Shown in pieces: positions 1-7,436 of a stretch of DNA of 15,695 nt. The DNA is from JBEKZQ01 sp049509675 (lineage in GTDB: Bacteria; Planctomycetota; Planctomycetia; Pirellulales; Thermoguttaceae). The position numbers were made by a program, and so were the translations under genes. The stretch lies in assembly GCA_049509675.1 (NCBI GenBank), contig JBEKZQ010000098.1, positions 1 through 15,695 of the forward strand, given 5' to 3'. The notes under the pieces are model-generated. The model did no database searches, was not told the DNA's origin, and saw nothing but the letters and a program-made list of their open reading frames with translations. The stretch's first letter is position 1. Each line of letters opens with the position of its first letter.

Positions 1-62
1 AGTTTTGTTAACATGGGAGAGGATTTGCAACCGATCACTTTCGCCCTGGAAGGAGAATGCCC

Positions 63-566
63 ATGTCCCGCAACGTCACGCGTGCCGATTGCCGACGGCT
101 CCTGCTGCTGCTGATGCCCGTTGCGGCGCTGGCGGCCTTGGCGTTTGCGGCGGGCGAAAACGTCGCCAGGAGCGCGCGCTCCGCCGAGGCCGGGCCGCCG
201 GCCCTTGCCGTGCAGAGCTTCGACCGCGCCCCCGAGGAGAAAACGTCCTGGGGCTCGCTGCGCTGGCTCATGACGAACAAAATCGACCCGCAATCCAACA
301 TCACGCTGGGCATCGCCGAACTCAAACCGGGCAAGTCGAACCCGGTACACGTCCACGATAATTGCGAAGAAGTGATCTATATCCTCTCCGGTTCGTGCCA
401 GCAGCGCGTGGGCGAGCAAACGGTCGTCATGAAGGCCGGCGACACCCTGCACATTCCCGCCGGCGTGCCGCACACGGCGCGGGTCTTGGGCAACGAGCCA
501 ATGCGATCCGTGGTGGCCTACAATGCGGGCGACCGGCACTTCAAGGTTTTGGAAGGCAAGAAATGA
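63..566 (+). CDS. Exported single-domain cupin protein
   Basis: A 167-residue protein with an arginine-containing N-terminus and a hydrophobic stretch (about residues 11-31, Leu/Ala rich), read as a signal peptide or membrane anchor. The remainder is one small cupin_2 beta-barrel. Motif 1 is HVHDNCEEV (His96, His98, Glu102/103) and motif 2 is PAGVPH (His137), together a typical metal-binding set. ATG 63 is chosen over ATG 57 because GGAG at 52-55 leaves a 7-nt spacer to 63 but almost none to 57. Cupins of this size include sugar or small-molecule binders, dioxygenases and isomerases, and nothing visible fixes the substrate. It lies 99 nt upstream of the large exported protein on the same strand, with a strong palindrome between them, so co-transcription is uncertain. 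Confidence 0.85.
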   Translation: MSRNVTRADCRRLLLLLMPVAALAALAFAAGENVARSARSAEAGPPALAVQSFDRAPEEKTSWGSLRWLMTNKIDPQSNITLGIAELKPGKSNPVHVHDNCEEVIYILSGSCQQRVGEQTVVMKAGDTLHIPAGVPHTARVLGNEPMRSVVAYNAGDRHFKVLEGKK

Positions 567-579
567 CTTGTGCATTAGG

Positions 580-640
580 CTGTAGGACGGATTGCTAATC
601 CGTCCCTGAAAACCGGACGGATTAGCAATCCGTCCTACAG
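580..640. repeat. Perfect double-hairpin (cloverleaf-like) palindromic repeat, family A
   Basis: The left arm 580-605 and right arm 615-640 are perfect reverse complements (26 nt each) around a 9-nt centre. Each arm is itself a hairpin: GGACGGATT, 3-nt loop, AATCCGTCC (585-605 and 615-635). The strand can therefore fold as one long hairpin or as two 9-bp hairpins closed by CTGTA/TACAG. A degenerate single half recurs at 14673. This looks like a REP/BIME-type dispersed element. It could also act as a bidirectional terminator for the cupin gene, though there is no U-run. Confidence 0.85.
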
Positions 641-665
641 TAATCGAGCAAGCGGAAGGCAAAAA

Positions 666-3600
666 ATGGGCGCATTTTCTCTCAGGAAGTGGATAAGCAT
701 TATGTTGATCGCGTTTAGCGCCGTGACGGCCGGGGCTCAGCCGTCTGTCGCCGGGCCGCCGCAGTATGTGAAGAAGGCCACCTGGACCGAGACGATGCTG
801 GCCGTCCGCGCCGCGGGCGTCCAGGACAGCCAGCAGTCTGGTGTGAAGCTGGGGATCTGGCAGGCCACGGGTCCGATCAAGGCCAAGAGTTTTGCCGATT
901 CCTTTTTCCCGGAGAAGGGCGTCGACCTTCAGGCGAAGGGCCCCGACGGCAAGCCGCTCTGGCAGCCGCGGCCGCAATGGACCGACGGCCAAACGCAGGA
1001 TCTGCCGACCCTGGGCGGTTCCGAGGCGACCTATCTGTTTCGCACCATCACGGCCAGGCAACCGACGACGCTCACCTGCGAGTTCTCCAGCGATGACGGC
1101 ATCATCGTATGGCTCAACGGCCGGAAGGTTCTGTCGCGTGAGAATCTCACCACCGCGGCGGCCGCCGATCTGCCGCTTGTCTCGGGCGAGAACCGCTTGC
1201 TGCTGAAGATCCACAACTACACGGGCGGCTACTCCTACGCCTTTGCCGTGAAGGCGGAGAACGGGCCGGTCGCGTTCTGGCAAGCGATCAAGGCCGACTT
1301 CCCGGTCCAGGCCGGCTGGTTCGAGCGGCACCTGGGCGGCCGATACCTGGCGTGGTTCCGCGCGGCCGATAATGCCGCCGTGCAGCAGGACTTGATCGAG
1401 CGCGCCTTTCAGGAAGCGGGCCAGGAAGGCGACATGATGCGCGGCGAGTTTGAACGGCTCGTCACCGCCTCGACCTCGGCCGACGACCCGCGATGGCTTT
1501 CGCTCTACGAGAAGGTCTGCCGGTTCCGCCTTCGGCCCGCCGAGCTCAAGGGCGTGAACCTGGACGCGTTGCGGCGGGCCATCGAGGACCTGCTCAACAC
1601 GCGGGGCGATCGTTACGCCCGCGGCCGCGAGTTCCTCGCCGCATTGGCCGATTGCGAAAAGCAGGTGGCCGACCTGGAAATGGCCCTGGCCCGGGGCGAC
1701 GGCCAGGCGGCCCAGCGGGCCCGCGGGCTGGTCCAGCGGTATGAAGCGCTGCGGCGCGACGCCCTGTTGGCCAACCCGCTCTTGGATTTCGACCGGCTCT
1801 TGCTGGTCACGCGCAAAGAGAACCAGCTTGGGCTGCCGCAGAACTGGCAGGGCAACTGTTCGCTGCCCACCAACGGCTACGACAACGAGATCGCCGTCAT
1901 GTCGCCGGTCCGGCCCGGCGGGCAGCTTACGACGCTGTTCCGGCCCAAGGCGACCGAGTACGTCGGCGACCTGACCCTGCACTTCGACGCCCACAAAATG
2001 CTCTTCACGATGTCCAAGCCGGGACGATGGGATATTTTCGAGATCGGCGCCGACGGCCAAGGCCTGCGCCAGGTCACGGCCGAAGAGCCCAAGGACGTGG
2101 ACAACTACTGTGCCTGCTACCTGCCGGACGGCCGGATCATCTTCAGCTCGACCCGTTGCTTCCAGGGGGTTCCCTGCGTCGGCGGCAGCGACAAAGTGGC
2201 GAACCTGTTCCTCATGGACGCCGACGGCCGAAACGTGCGGCAGCTTTGCTTCGACCAGGATCACGACTGGTATCCCACGGTGCTCAACAACGGCCGCATC
2301 CTCTACACCCGCTGGGAATACACCGATGCGCCCCATTACTTCACGCGGCTGCTGTTCCACATGAACCCCGACGGCACGGGGCAGGCCGAGTACTGCGGCA
2401 CGAACTCGCCCTGGCCGAATTCCACGTTCTACGCCAAGCCGATCCCGAACCATCCGACGCAGGTGGTTGCCGTGATCTCGGGTCACCATGGCGTGCCGCG
2501 CATGGGCGAAATGCTCGTATTCGATCCGGCCCTGGGGCGGCATCGCTTCGACGGCGCGGTGCAGCGGATCCCCGGCTACGGCCGCAAGGTCAAGCCGGTC
2601 ATCACCGACGGCCTGGTGGAAGGCTCGTGGCCGAAGTTCCTGCACCCCCTGCCGCTGAGCGACAAGTACTTCCTCGTCTCTGCCAAGCCGACCCCGCAGT
2701 CGAGTTGGGGTATTTACCTGGTCGATGTTTTCGACAACATGCTGCTGTTGGCCCAGCAGTCGGGCTATGCGCTGTTCGAGCCGATCCCGCTCAAGTCGCG
2801 GCCCACGCCGCCGGTGATTCCCGACCAGGTGAAGTTGAATCGAAGAGACGCGCAGGTGTACATCACCAACATCAACCTGGGCAAGGGCCTGCAAGACGTG
2901 CCCAACGGGACCGTCAAAAAGCTGCGGATCTACGAGCAGCACTATGCCTATCCGGGCATGGGCGGGCACATCAACATCGGCATCGACGGGCCCTGGGACG
3001 CCAAGCGGATCTGGGGCACCGTGCCGGTCGAGGCCGACGGGTCGGCCAATTTCCGCGTGCCCGCCAATACGCCCCTGGCCATCCAGCCGCTGGACGCCGA
3101 CGGCAAAGCGCTGCAGGTCATGCGAAGCTGGTTCACGGCGATGCCGGGCGAAGTGGTCTCCTGCATAGGCTGCCACGAGAGCCAGAACAGTTCGCCGCCC
3201 AGGCGCCCCATGATCGCCATGCAGCGTGCGCCGTCGGAGATCGCCCCCTGGTACGGCCCGCCGCGCGGATTCAGCTTCAAGCGGGAAGTGCAACCCGTGT
3301 TGGATAAGTATTGCGTCGGCTGCCACAATCGCGCCTCGGGCAACAACCTGGAACTGACGTTGGACGGCAAGAGCCGCTTCCGGAACTTCACGCCTTCCTA
3401 CGTGGCGCTGCACCCGTTCGTGCGCCGGCCCGGGCCGGAGAGCGATTACTTCCTGCAAAAGCCGCTGGAGTGGCACGCCGGCACCAGCGAGTTGATTCAG
3501 ATGCTCGAAAAGGGGCATTACAACGTACAGCTCGACGCCGAGGCCCGGGACCGGCTGATTACCTGGATCGACCTGAACGTGCCCGACTACGGCACGTGGC

Positions 3601-4676
3601 ACGAGCACCGCGGCGGCCACAGCGACCAGGAGAAGCGGCGGCTGTGCATGCGGACCGAGTTTGCCAATCAGCCGGACGACCCCGAGGCGATTGTGGGCGA
3701 GGAAGAGGGCAAGCCTGAGTTGAAGCCGCAGCCCGTCGCGTTCGTCCGCCCGGCGCCCGTGGCGCGGCAAACGCAAGTGCCGACCGTGCCCGGTTGGCCG
3801 TTCGACGCCAACGAGGCCAAGCGACGCCAGAAGGCGACCGGCCTGCCAGCCGAGTTGAAGCTGCCATTGTCGCAGACCCTCGCCCTGGACATGGTTCTGG
3901 TCCCGGCCGGCGAGTTTGTTCTCGGAAGTCCCTCGGGCGACCTGGACGAAGCGCCGGCTACGCGGGTGAAGATCGCCCGGCCGTTCTACATGAGCCGCTG
4001 CGAGATCACCAACGCGCAGTACGCGCTGTGCGACGCCGCGCACGACAGCGCGTACATCAGCATGACCAACAAGGACCATTCCGACCGCGGTCACGCCGTC
4101 AACGGCCCCTCGCAACCGGTCGTGCGGATCAACTGGCGACAGGCGATGGACTATTGCCGCTGGTTGTCGGCCGTTGCCGGGCGGAAGGTCGATCTGCCCA
4201 GCGAGGCCCAGTGGGAATGGGCCTGCCGGTCCGGCACGGCCTCGCCGCTGAGCTTCGGCGGCCTGGACGACGATTTCTCGAAGTTCGCCAACCTGGCCGA
4301 CGCTTCGCTGGGCAACCTGGCCCGCGGCGATTCGCCCCGATATCAGCCGCGCATCGAGCGCTTCAACGACGGGGCCATGGTCACCGCCGACGTCGGCCGC
4401 TACCAGCCCAACGCCTGGGGCCTGTGCGACATGCACGGCAACGCCGCCGAGTGGACCCGCACTGCGTATCGGCCGTATCCCTACAACCCGTCCGATGGTC
4501 GCGACGATCCCAGCGCCCCGGGCGCAAAGGCGGTGCGCGGCGGTTCCTGGTTCGATCGGCCCTATCGGGCCACGTCGTCCTTCCGCCTGCACTACGAGCC
4601 CTGGCAACACGTCTATAACGTCGGCTTCCGCATCATCCTGGAGGTCGACTCGCCGCCTGGAGTGGCAAGGCAGTAG
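666..4676 (+). CDS. Secreted fusion: beta-sandwich, TolB-like propeller / HZS-alpha-like, two CXXCH haem sites, FGE-like C-terminus
   Basis: A 1336-residue exported protein. ATG 666 follows GGAAGG (654-659) by 6 nt. Residues 1-24 form a signal peptide with likely cleavage at AGA|Q. An N-terminal beta-sandwich (about 40-200) carries SDDGIIVWLNG at 142-152, as in PA14 or carbohydrate-binding-like folds. Residues ~375-625 show repeated DG-containing blades of a TolB/WD40-like propeller. CIGCH (833-837) and CVGCH (883-887) are covalent c-type haem sites, implying maturation outside the cytoplasm. This arrangement resembles the group annotated in planctomycetes by the hydrazine synthase alpha middle domain. 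The C-terminus (~1072-1330) is a formylglycine-generating-enzyme/SUMF1-like domain (MVLVPAGEF, LPSEAQWEWACR, GLCDMHGNAAEWTR, RGGSWF). It has no cysteine in or just after RGGSW, where active FGEs keep both catalytic cysteines, so it is probably a binding module. Function unknown; redox or binding at the cell envelope is plausible. No hzsB/hzsC-like partners are visible. Confidence 0.8.
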   Translation: MGAFSLRKWISIMLIAFSAVTAGAQPSVAGPPQYVKKATWTETMLAVRAAGVQDSQQSGVKLGIWQATGPIKAKSFADSFFPEKGVDLQAKGPDGKPLWQPRPQWTDGQTQDLPTLGGSEATYLFRTITARQPTTLTCEFSSDDGIIVWLNGRKVLSRENLTTAAAADLPLVSGENRLLLKIHNYTGGYSYAFAVKAENGPVAFWQAIKADFPVQAGWFERHLGGRYLAWFRAADNAAVQQDLIERAFQEAGQEGDMMRGEFERLVTASTSADDPRWLSLYEKVCRFRLRPAELKGVNLDALRRAIEDLLNTRGDRYARGREFLAALADCEKQVADLEMALARGDGQAAQRARGLVQRYEALRRDALLANPLLDFDRLLLVTRKENQLGLPQNWQGNCSLPTNGYDNEIAVMSPVRPGGQLTTLFRPKATEYVGDLTLHFDAHKMLFTMSKPGRWDIFEIGADGQGLRQVTAEEPKDVDNYCACYLPDGRIIFSSTRCFQGVPCVGGSDKVANLFLMDADGRNVRQLCFDQDHDWYPTVLNNGRILYTRWEYTDAPHYFTRLLFHMNPDGTGQAEYCGTNSPWPNSTFYAKPIPNHPTQVVAVISGHHGVPRMGEMLVFDPALGRHRFDGAVQRIPGYGRKVKPVITDGLVEGSWPKFLHPLPLSDKYFLVSAKPTPQSSWGIYLVDVFDNMLLLAQQSGYALFEPIPLKSRPTPPVIPDQVKLNRRDAQVYITNINLGKGLQDVPNGTVKKLRIYEQHYAYPGMGGHINIGIDGPWDAKRIWGTVPVEADGSANFRVPANTPLAIQPLDADGKALQVMRSWFTAMPGEVVSCIGCHESQNSSPPRRPMIAMQRAPSEIAPWYGPPRGFSFKREVQPVLDKYCVGCHNRASGNNLELTLDGKSRFRNFTPSYVALHPFVRRPGPESDYFLQKPLEWHAGTSELIQMLEKGHYNVQLDAEARDRLITWIDLNVPDYGTWHEHRGGHSDQEKRRLCMRTEFANQPDDPEAIVGEEEGKPELKPQPVAFVRPAPVARQTQVPTVPGWPFDANEAKRRQKATGLPAELKLPLSQTLALDMVLVPAGEFVLGSPSGDLDEAPATRVKIARPFYMSRCEITNAQYALCDAAHDSAYISMTNKDHSDRGHAVNGPSQPVVRINWRQAMDYCRWLSAVAGRKVDLPSEAQWEWACRSGTASPLSFGGLDDDFSKFANLADASLGNLARGDSPRYQPRIERFNDGAMVTADVGRYQPNAWGLCDMHGNAAEWTRTAYRPYPYNPSDGRDDPSAPGAKAVRGGSWFDRPYRATSSFRLHYEPWQHVYNVGFRIILEVDSPPGVARQ

Positions 4677-4778
4677 AGCCGGCGATGAACTTGCGCATTT
4701 TGCGCTGTTGGTTCCCTTTCCCCTTCCTGCCGAGGGGTAGCCGCGGCAGAAGATCAACAGCCGCGCGAGGGCGGCATC

Positions 4779-5048
4779 GTGCTCATCGAGCCAATCATGC
4801 GCCTGGAAGTGACCGTGCCCGAGGAGAACCTGGGCGACATCATCAGCGACTTGCAGCAGCGGCGGGCGATCATCACCCGCACGCAGAACCGCGGCCGCAA
4901 CACGGTGATCGAGGCGCAGGCGCCCTTGGCCAATCTTTTCGGCTACTCCAACGCCATGCGTGGTCTGAGCCAGGGCCGGGCCACCTGCACCATGGAGCCG
5001 TTGCGTTACGGTCCCGCCCCGCCGGAGGTGCTCGAAGGGGTCTTGTAA
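4779..5048 (+). CDS. Orphan elongation factor G domain V (fusA fragment)
   Basis: 89 residues matching only the C-terminal domain V of EF-G: LIEPIMRLEVTVPEENLGD at the start, then FGYSNAMRGLSQGRAT and MEPLRYGP, which are family signatures. The GTPase domain and domains II-IV are absent. The reading frame upstream is open back to a TGA at 4686, but residues before about GGIVLIEP do not look like EF-G. The GTG start at 4779 has GAGG 4767-4770 upstream, so translation is possible. It lies upstream of rpsJ, where many bacteria have intact fusA. It could be a decayed fusA remnant left by insertion of upstream DNA, or a small expressed protein. Full-length EF-G must be encoded elsewhere for the cell to live. 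The identity is firm, but whether it is functional is unknown. Confidence 0.75.
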   Translation: MLIEPIMRLEVTVPEENLGDIISDLQQRRAIITRTQNRGRNTVIEAQAPLANLFGYSNAMRGLSQGRATCTMEPLRYGPAPPEVLEGVL

Positions 5049-5061
5049 CGCCGACTGATGG

Positions 5062-5463
5062 CTACCAAACGGTCGCGATGCCCGCCGCCTGAATCTTGGA
5101 GTCCCTCGTGATCAAGGGCAGGTTAAGCCGCAGGGCGGTCGCCGCGATGACGCGATCGGGCAAGTCGGGCAGGGCTGATCGTGGCACCTGGCCGACGTAC
5201 CAGGCAACATCTTCGTCCACAGGGACGACTTTAATCTCTGCGTTCTGATCAGCCAGGGACGCGCGGAGGCGGTCGATCACGGCCTGGGGAAGCCGTGCCT
5301 TTTCCACCAAATAGATTAACTCCACCACGGAGACAGCCGAAACTCGGATGGTTCCTCCCGCAGCCACAGCTTGATCCAGGGCGGCGCTGGCGGCCGCCGA
5401 AAGCCGGGCCGGCTCCACAAGGTACCATACCAACGCATGAGTATCGGCCAGGACGTCCGGCAT
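5062..5463 (-). CDS. PIN-domain toxin (VapC-like ribonuclease)
   Basis: 133 residues on the minus strand with a PIN fold. The acidic metal-binding residues are visible: Asp7 in VLADTHALVWYL, Glu48 in SVVELIYL, Asp100 and/or Asp103 in LPDLPDRVIAATAL, and Asp121 in LITRDSKI. The length is normal for a VapC toxin, which typically cleaves tRNA or other RNA when freed from its antitoxin. The ATG at 5463-5461 overlaps the TGA of the upstream antitoxin by one base (TGATG), implying translational coupling. The stop at 5062 faces the end of the EF-G fragment across 13 nt, so the two are convergent. The specific RNA target cannot be read from the sequence. Confidence 0.88.
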   Translation of the reverse strand: MPDVLADTHALVWYLVEPARLSAAASAALDQAVAAGGTIRVSAVSVVELIYLVEKARLPQAVIDRLRASLADQNAEIKVVPVDEDVAWYVGQVPRSALPDLPDRVIAATALRLNLPLITRDSKIQAAGIATVW

Positions 5464-5684
5464 CACACATCCTCGCGGGGGAAACCTCCCCAAATCTCGC
5501 GACGCACGTGGTCGATGTCCTCTTCCGTAATCTGCACACCCAAGTCGGCGCACAACCCCTTCAGTCGCGGTCTCTGGCCGCTCGCCACGCTCTGCCGGCT
5601 CAGGAAGTTGACGAAATCCGCCACCTCCTGCTGCTTTTCCGGCGGAAGCCTGCGCACCTTGTCAAGAATGGACGCGTCAATCAT
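5463..5684 (-). CDS. DUF2281-like antitoxin partner of the PIN toxin
   Basis: 73 residues. The N-terminal half, MIDASILDKVRRLPPEKQQ followed by EVADFVNFL, has the 'PPEKQQEVxDFVxFL' pattern of DUF2281/VapB-type proteins that pair with PIN toxins. The rest is charged and likely wraps the toxin (ITEEDIDHVRREIWGGF). ATG 5684 is preferred over a longer open frame because it aligns with the family start and has AGGGGAG about 9 nt upstream on the minus strand. It is the first gene of a two-gene operon with the toxin (1-nt overlap). Autoregulation by the toxin-antitoxin complex at its own promoter is the usual mode, but no clear operator was seen. Confidence 0.8.
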   Translation of the reverse strand: MIDASILDKVRRLPPEKQQEVADFVNFLSRQSVASGQRPRLKGLCADLGVQITEEDIDHVRREIWGGFPREDV

Positions 5685-6130
5685 CGTGGAAGGCTCCCCT
5701 CCGCGTGCGATTTCGCCCCTGTTCGAATCGCCCCGCAACTCCTCGCACTCCTTACGATTTTGGCATCATTGACTCTATTGTACTTCACCCTGCGGTCGGC
5801 GAATACCGTGCTCTCCACCCCATTTCCACGCCGGAGCCCTGCCGAGCGGTAAGCGTGTAGGCCAGCATAAGGAATAGCCGCTGTGCGCTCAACGCAATGA
5901 GGTGAAGAATGGGACTCCAAGAATTGACCCTGCCGGGCACATGAGCGGTCATCCAGAAGTAATTTCGCGTCTTGGTTGCGCTCCGCCTAACCCCACCCCT
6001 CCCCAGCGAGGGGAGAGGGGAGTAGTTTACGGACCGCCGCCGGGTGCGGCAAACGATCAATGCCGCGCCGTACGCCGGCCGATACCGCAGGGATTCCGCC
6101 ATGGCGGCCGTGCCCGGAAAGCGCGCGACG
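5685..6130. other. Gene-free spacer between the toxin-antitoxin pair and the ribosomal promoter
   Basis: No frame here has a recognisable protein. The short frames crossing it are compositional or run through the promoter. It must contain the minus-strand promoter for the antitoxin near its left end, but no convincing -35/-10 pair is seen; TACAAT on the minus strand at 5783-5778 is only a weak -10 candidate. A family C repeat hairpin sits at 5996-6018. The rest (5800-5990, 6030-6130) shows nothing I can name and may be degenerate intergenic repeat or gene debris. Confidence 0.5.
5990..6020. repeat. Solo family C palindromic repeat unit
   Basis: CCCCTCCCC (5996-6004) pairs with GGGGAGAGGGG (6010-6020) around a 5-nt loop, with one mismatch. 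It is preceded by CTAACCCCA. The unit resembles the CCCTAACCCTCTCCC...GGGAGAGGG unit at 11203-11231, so it is a third, diverged copy of that family inside the window. Confidence 0.6.
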
Positions 6131-6182
6131 CGGAAAAAAATTTCCGAAGGCCGTTGACGCCTCTGGGCGGCTCCGGTATGAT
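6131..6182 (+). promoter_or_regulatory. Sigma70-type promoter of the S10 cluster with upstream A/T palindrome
   Basis: TTGACG at 6154-6159 and TATGAT at 6177-6182 are separated by exactly 17 nt, each one base off consensus. The expected transcription start is about 6189, giving a leader of ~65 nt before rpsJ. Immediately upstream, CGGAAA (6131-6136), AAAA and TTTCCG (6141-6146) form an A/T-rich palindrome at about -58 to -43, the place of an UP element. This is the only strong promoter-like pair I saw ahead of the ribosomal genes. Confidence rests on sequence match only. Confidence 0.72.
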
Positions 6183-6191
6183 TTGGGGTTT

Positions 6192-6208
6192 CCCGCTTAT
6201 TTGGCGGG
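6192..6208 (+). promoter_or_regulatory. Small hairpin in the S10 leader
   Basis: CCCGC (6192-6196) and GCGGG (6204-6208) flank a 7-nt loop just after the predicted transcription start. In enterobacteria the S10 leader is the target of L4 feedback. Nothing here shows the same structure, so a regulatory role is only a possibility. Confidence 0.35.
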
Positions 6209-6253
6209 CTGTTGCTTGGCAAATGGGAATCGTAAGAAGCGGAGACTACTTCC

Positions 6254-6583
6254 GTGGCGGGACATGCTAGCGAAATCATTCGAATCAGGATGGAAGCTTA
6301 CGACCACGCGATCCTGGACCAAAGCGCCATGGAGATCGTCGATACGGCCAAACGAACCGGCTCGGTGGTTCATGGCCCGATTCCCTTGCCCACGCGCATC
6401 GAGCGATACACGGTCCTCTCCAGCCCACATATTGACAAGAAGGCCCGCCAGCAATTCGAGATCAGAACGCATAAACGGGTGATCGATATCATGCAGGCCA
6501 CGGCCAAGACGATCGAGGCCCTGAACAAGCTCAGCTTGCCGGCGGGCGTGGATATCAAGATCAAGGCTACAAGCCGACACTAA
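6254..6583 (+). CDS. rpsJ: 30S ribosomal protein S10
   Basis: 109 residues, the full S10 fold. Family signatures include IRIRMEAYDHAILDQSAMEI, then PIPLPTRIERYTVL and FEIRTHKRVIDI, ending in LPAGVDIKIKA. S10 sits in the head of the small subunit and also binds NusB in antitermination complexes in many bacteria. The GTG start at 6254 follows GGAG (6241-6244) by 9 nt and aligns with planctomycete S10 starts (MAG...EIIRIRMEAYDHA); no ATG fits better. It is the first gene of the cluster, downstream of the promoter at 6154-6182. The 121-nt gap before rplC is long for this operon. Confidence 0.97.
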   Translation: MAGHASEIIRIRMEAYDHAILDQSAMEIVDTAKRTGSVVHGPIPLPTRIERYTVLSSPHIDKKARQQFEIRTHKRVIDIMQATAKTIEALNKLSLPAGVDIKIKATSRH

Positions 6584-6704
6584 TTACGGCACCAGCAATA
6601 ATTGCGGCAACATAGGCAAACCTGATATGCAACGGAAGCTTTGCGGGTAAACCCGGCTTTGCCGTCCGTTCCCGCCAGGCGCGACGTAGAAAAAGGTTAG
6701 AACG

Positions 6705-7391
6705 ATGCCAGTTGGATTACTCGGCCGCAAGGTCGGGATGACGCAGATTTTCGACCCCACCGGCCAGGTCATCCCGGTAACCGTGATCCAGGCGGGGCCC
6801 TGCCACATTCTCCAGCTTCGCACCAAAGAGCGGGATGGATATGAGGCGGTCCAGGTGGGCTACCTGGATAAGCCACGTCGTCTAGCCAGCCGCAGTTCTC
6901 GCGGCCACGTCGCACGATTGGATAGCAAGCGGCAGAAGCGCCGCACGGCCGCCGGTGTTCAAGCGGTGGCCAAGGCCAATTGCGAGCCGCAGCGTTTCGC
7001 CCGCGAATTCCGCGTCGCCATCGACGGCTATGAGGTCGGCCAACTGCTGCGGGTCGATCTGTTCTCCGAGGTCAAGGCCGTGGACGTGACCGGCATCAGC
7101 AAGGGCCGCGGCACGGCCGGCGTGATGAAGCGTCACAACTTCGCCGGCCAGCGGGCCACCCACGGTGTCAAGAAGGTACACCGTCATGCCGGCTCGATCG
7201 GCATGAACACCGATCCGCACCACGTCTTCAAGGGGCACCGCATGGCCGGCCACATGGGGTTCGTGCGCGTGACGGCCCGCAATCTCAAGGTGGTCCGCGT
7301 CGATCTGGACAACAACTTGCTGCTGGTCCGCGGCGCCGTGCCCGGACACAACGGCGCCTACGTGACGATCCGCACCACAAATAAGCTGTAG
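6705..7391 (+). CDS. rplC: 50S ribosomal protein L3
   Basis: 228 residues. It opens with LLGRKVGMTQIF, the L3 signature. The long extension that reaches toward the peptidyl-transferase centre is visible: KGRGTAGVMKRHNF, then THGVKKVHRHAGSIG and KGHRMAGHMG. The C-terminal NLLLVRGAVPGHNGAYV is also typical. L3 binds 23S rRNA early in 50S assembly. The ATG at 6705 has only a weak AAGG upstream, but the family start fits. It is followed by rplD after 45 nt. Confidence 0.97.
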   Translation: MPVGLLGRKVGMTQIFDPTGQVIPVTVIQAGPCHILQLRTKERDGYEAVQVGYLDKPRRLASRSSRGHVARLDSKRQKRRTAAGVQAVAKANCEPQRFAREFRVAIDGYEVGQLLRVDLFSEVKAVDVTGISKGRGTAGVMKRHNFAGQRATHGVKKVHRHAGSIGMNTDPHHVFKGHRMAGHMGFVRVTARNLKVVRVDLDNNLLLVRGAVPGHNGAYVTIRTTNKL

Positions 7392-7436
7392 CGCTGGGAA
7401 CAAGTAATCTCGCCGGGATAGGAAAGACGCAGGAAA

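Noticed and set aside
580..640. Standard rho-independent terminator for the cupin gene
   Set aside because: The stem is very strong but no T-run follows on either strand, and a related copy lies elsewhere, so a dispersed repeat explains it better.
2027..3307. Alternative-frame plus-strand open frame of 426 codons inside the large fusion gene
   Set aside because: Arg/Pro/Gly-rich product typical of an out-of-frame reading of GC-rich DNA. The overlapping frame has conserved propeller and haem motifs.
3891..4670. Active formylglycine-generating enzyme
   Set aside because: The region following RGGSW has no cysteine where the catalytic pair should be, and no sulfatase gene is nearby.
666..4676. 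True hydrazine synthase alpha subunit (anammox)
   Set aside because: Only the domain arrangement is similar. The C-terminal FGE-like fusion and the lack of beta/gamma subunit genes nearby point to a different function.
5777..5806. Promoter for the antitoxin gene (minus-strand TACAAT)
   Set aside because: No acceptable -35 element at 16-18 nt, so I do not call it as a feature.
5902..6270. Open frame crossing the S10 promoter and start
   Set aside because: It contains the translated repeat (NPTPPQRGERG) and overlaps the promoter and the rpsJ start. No homology is recognisable.
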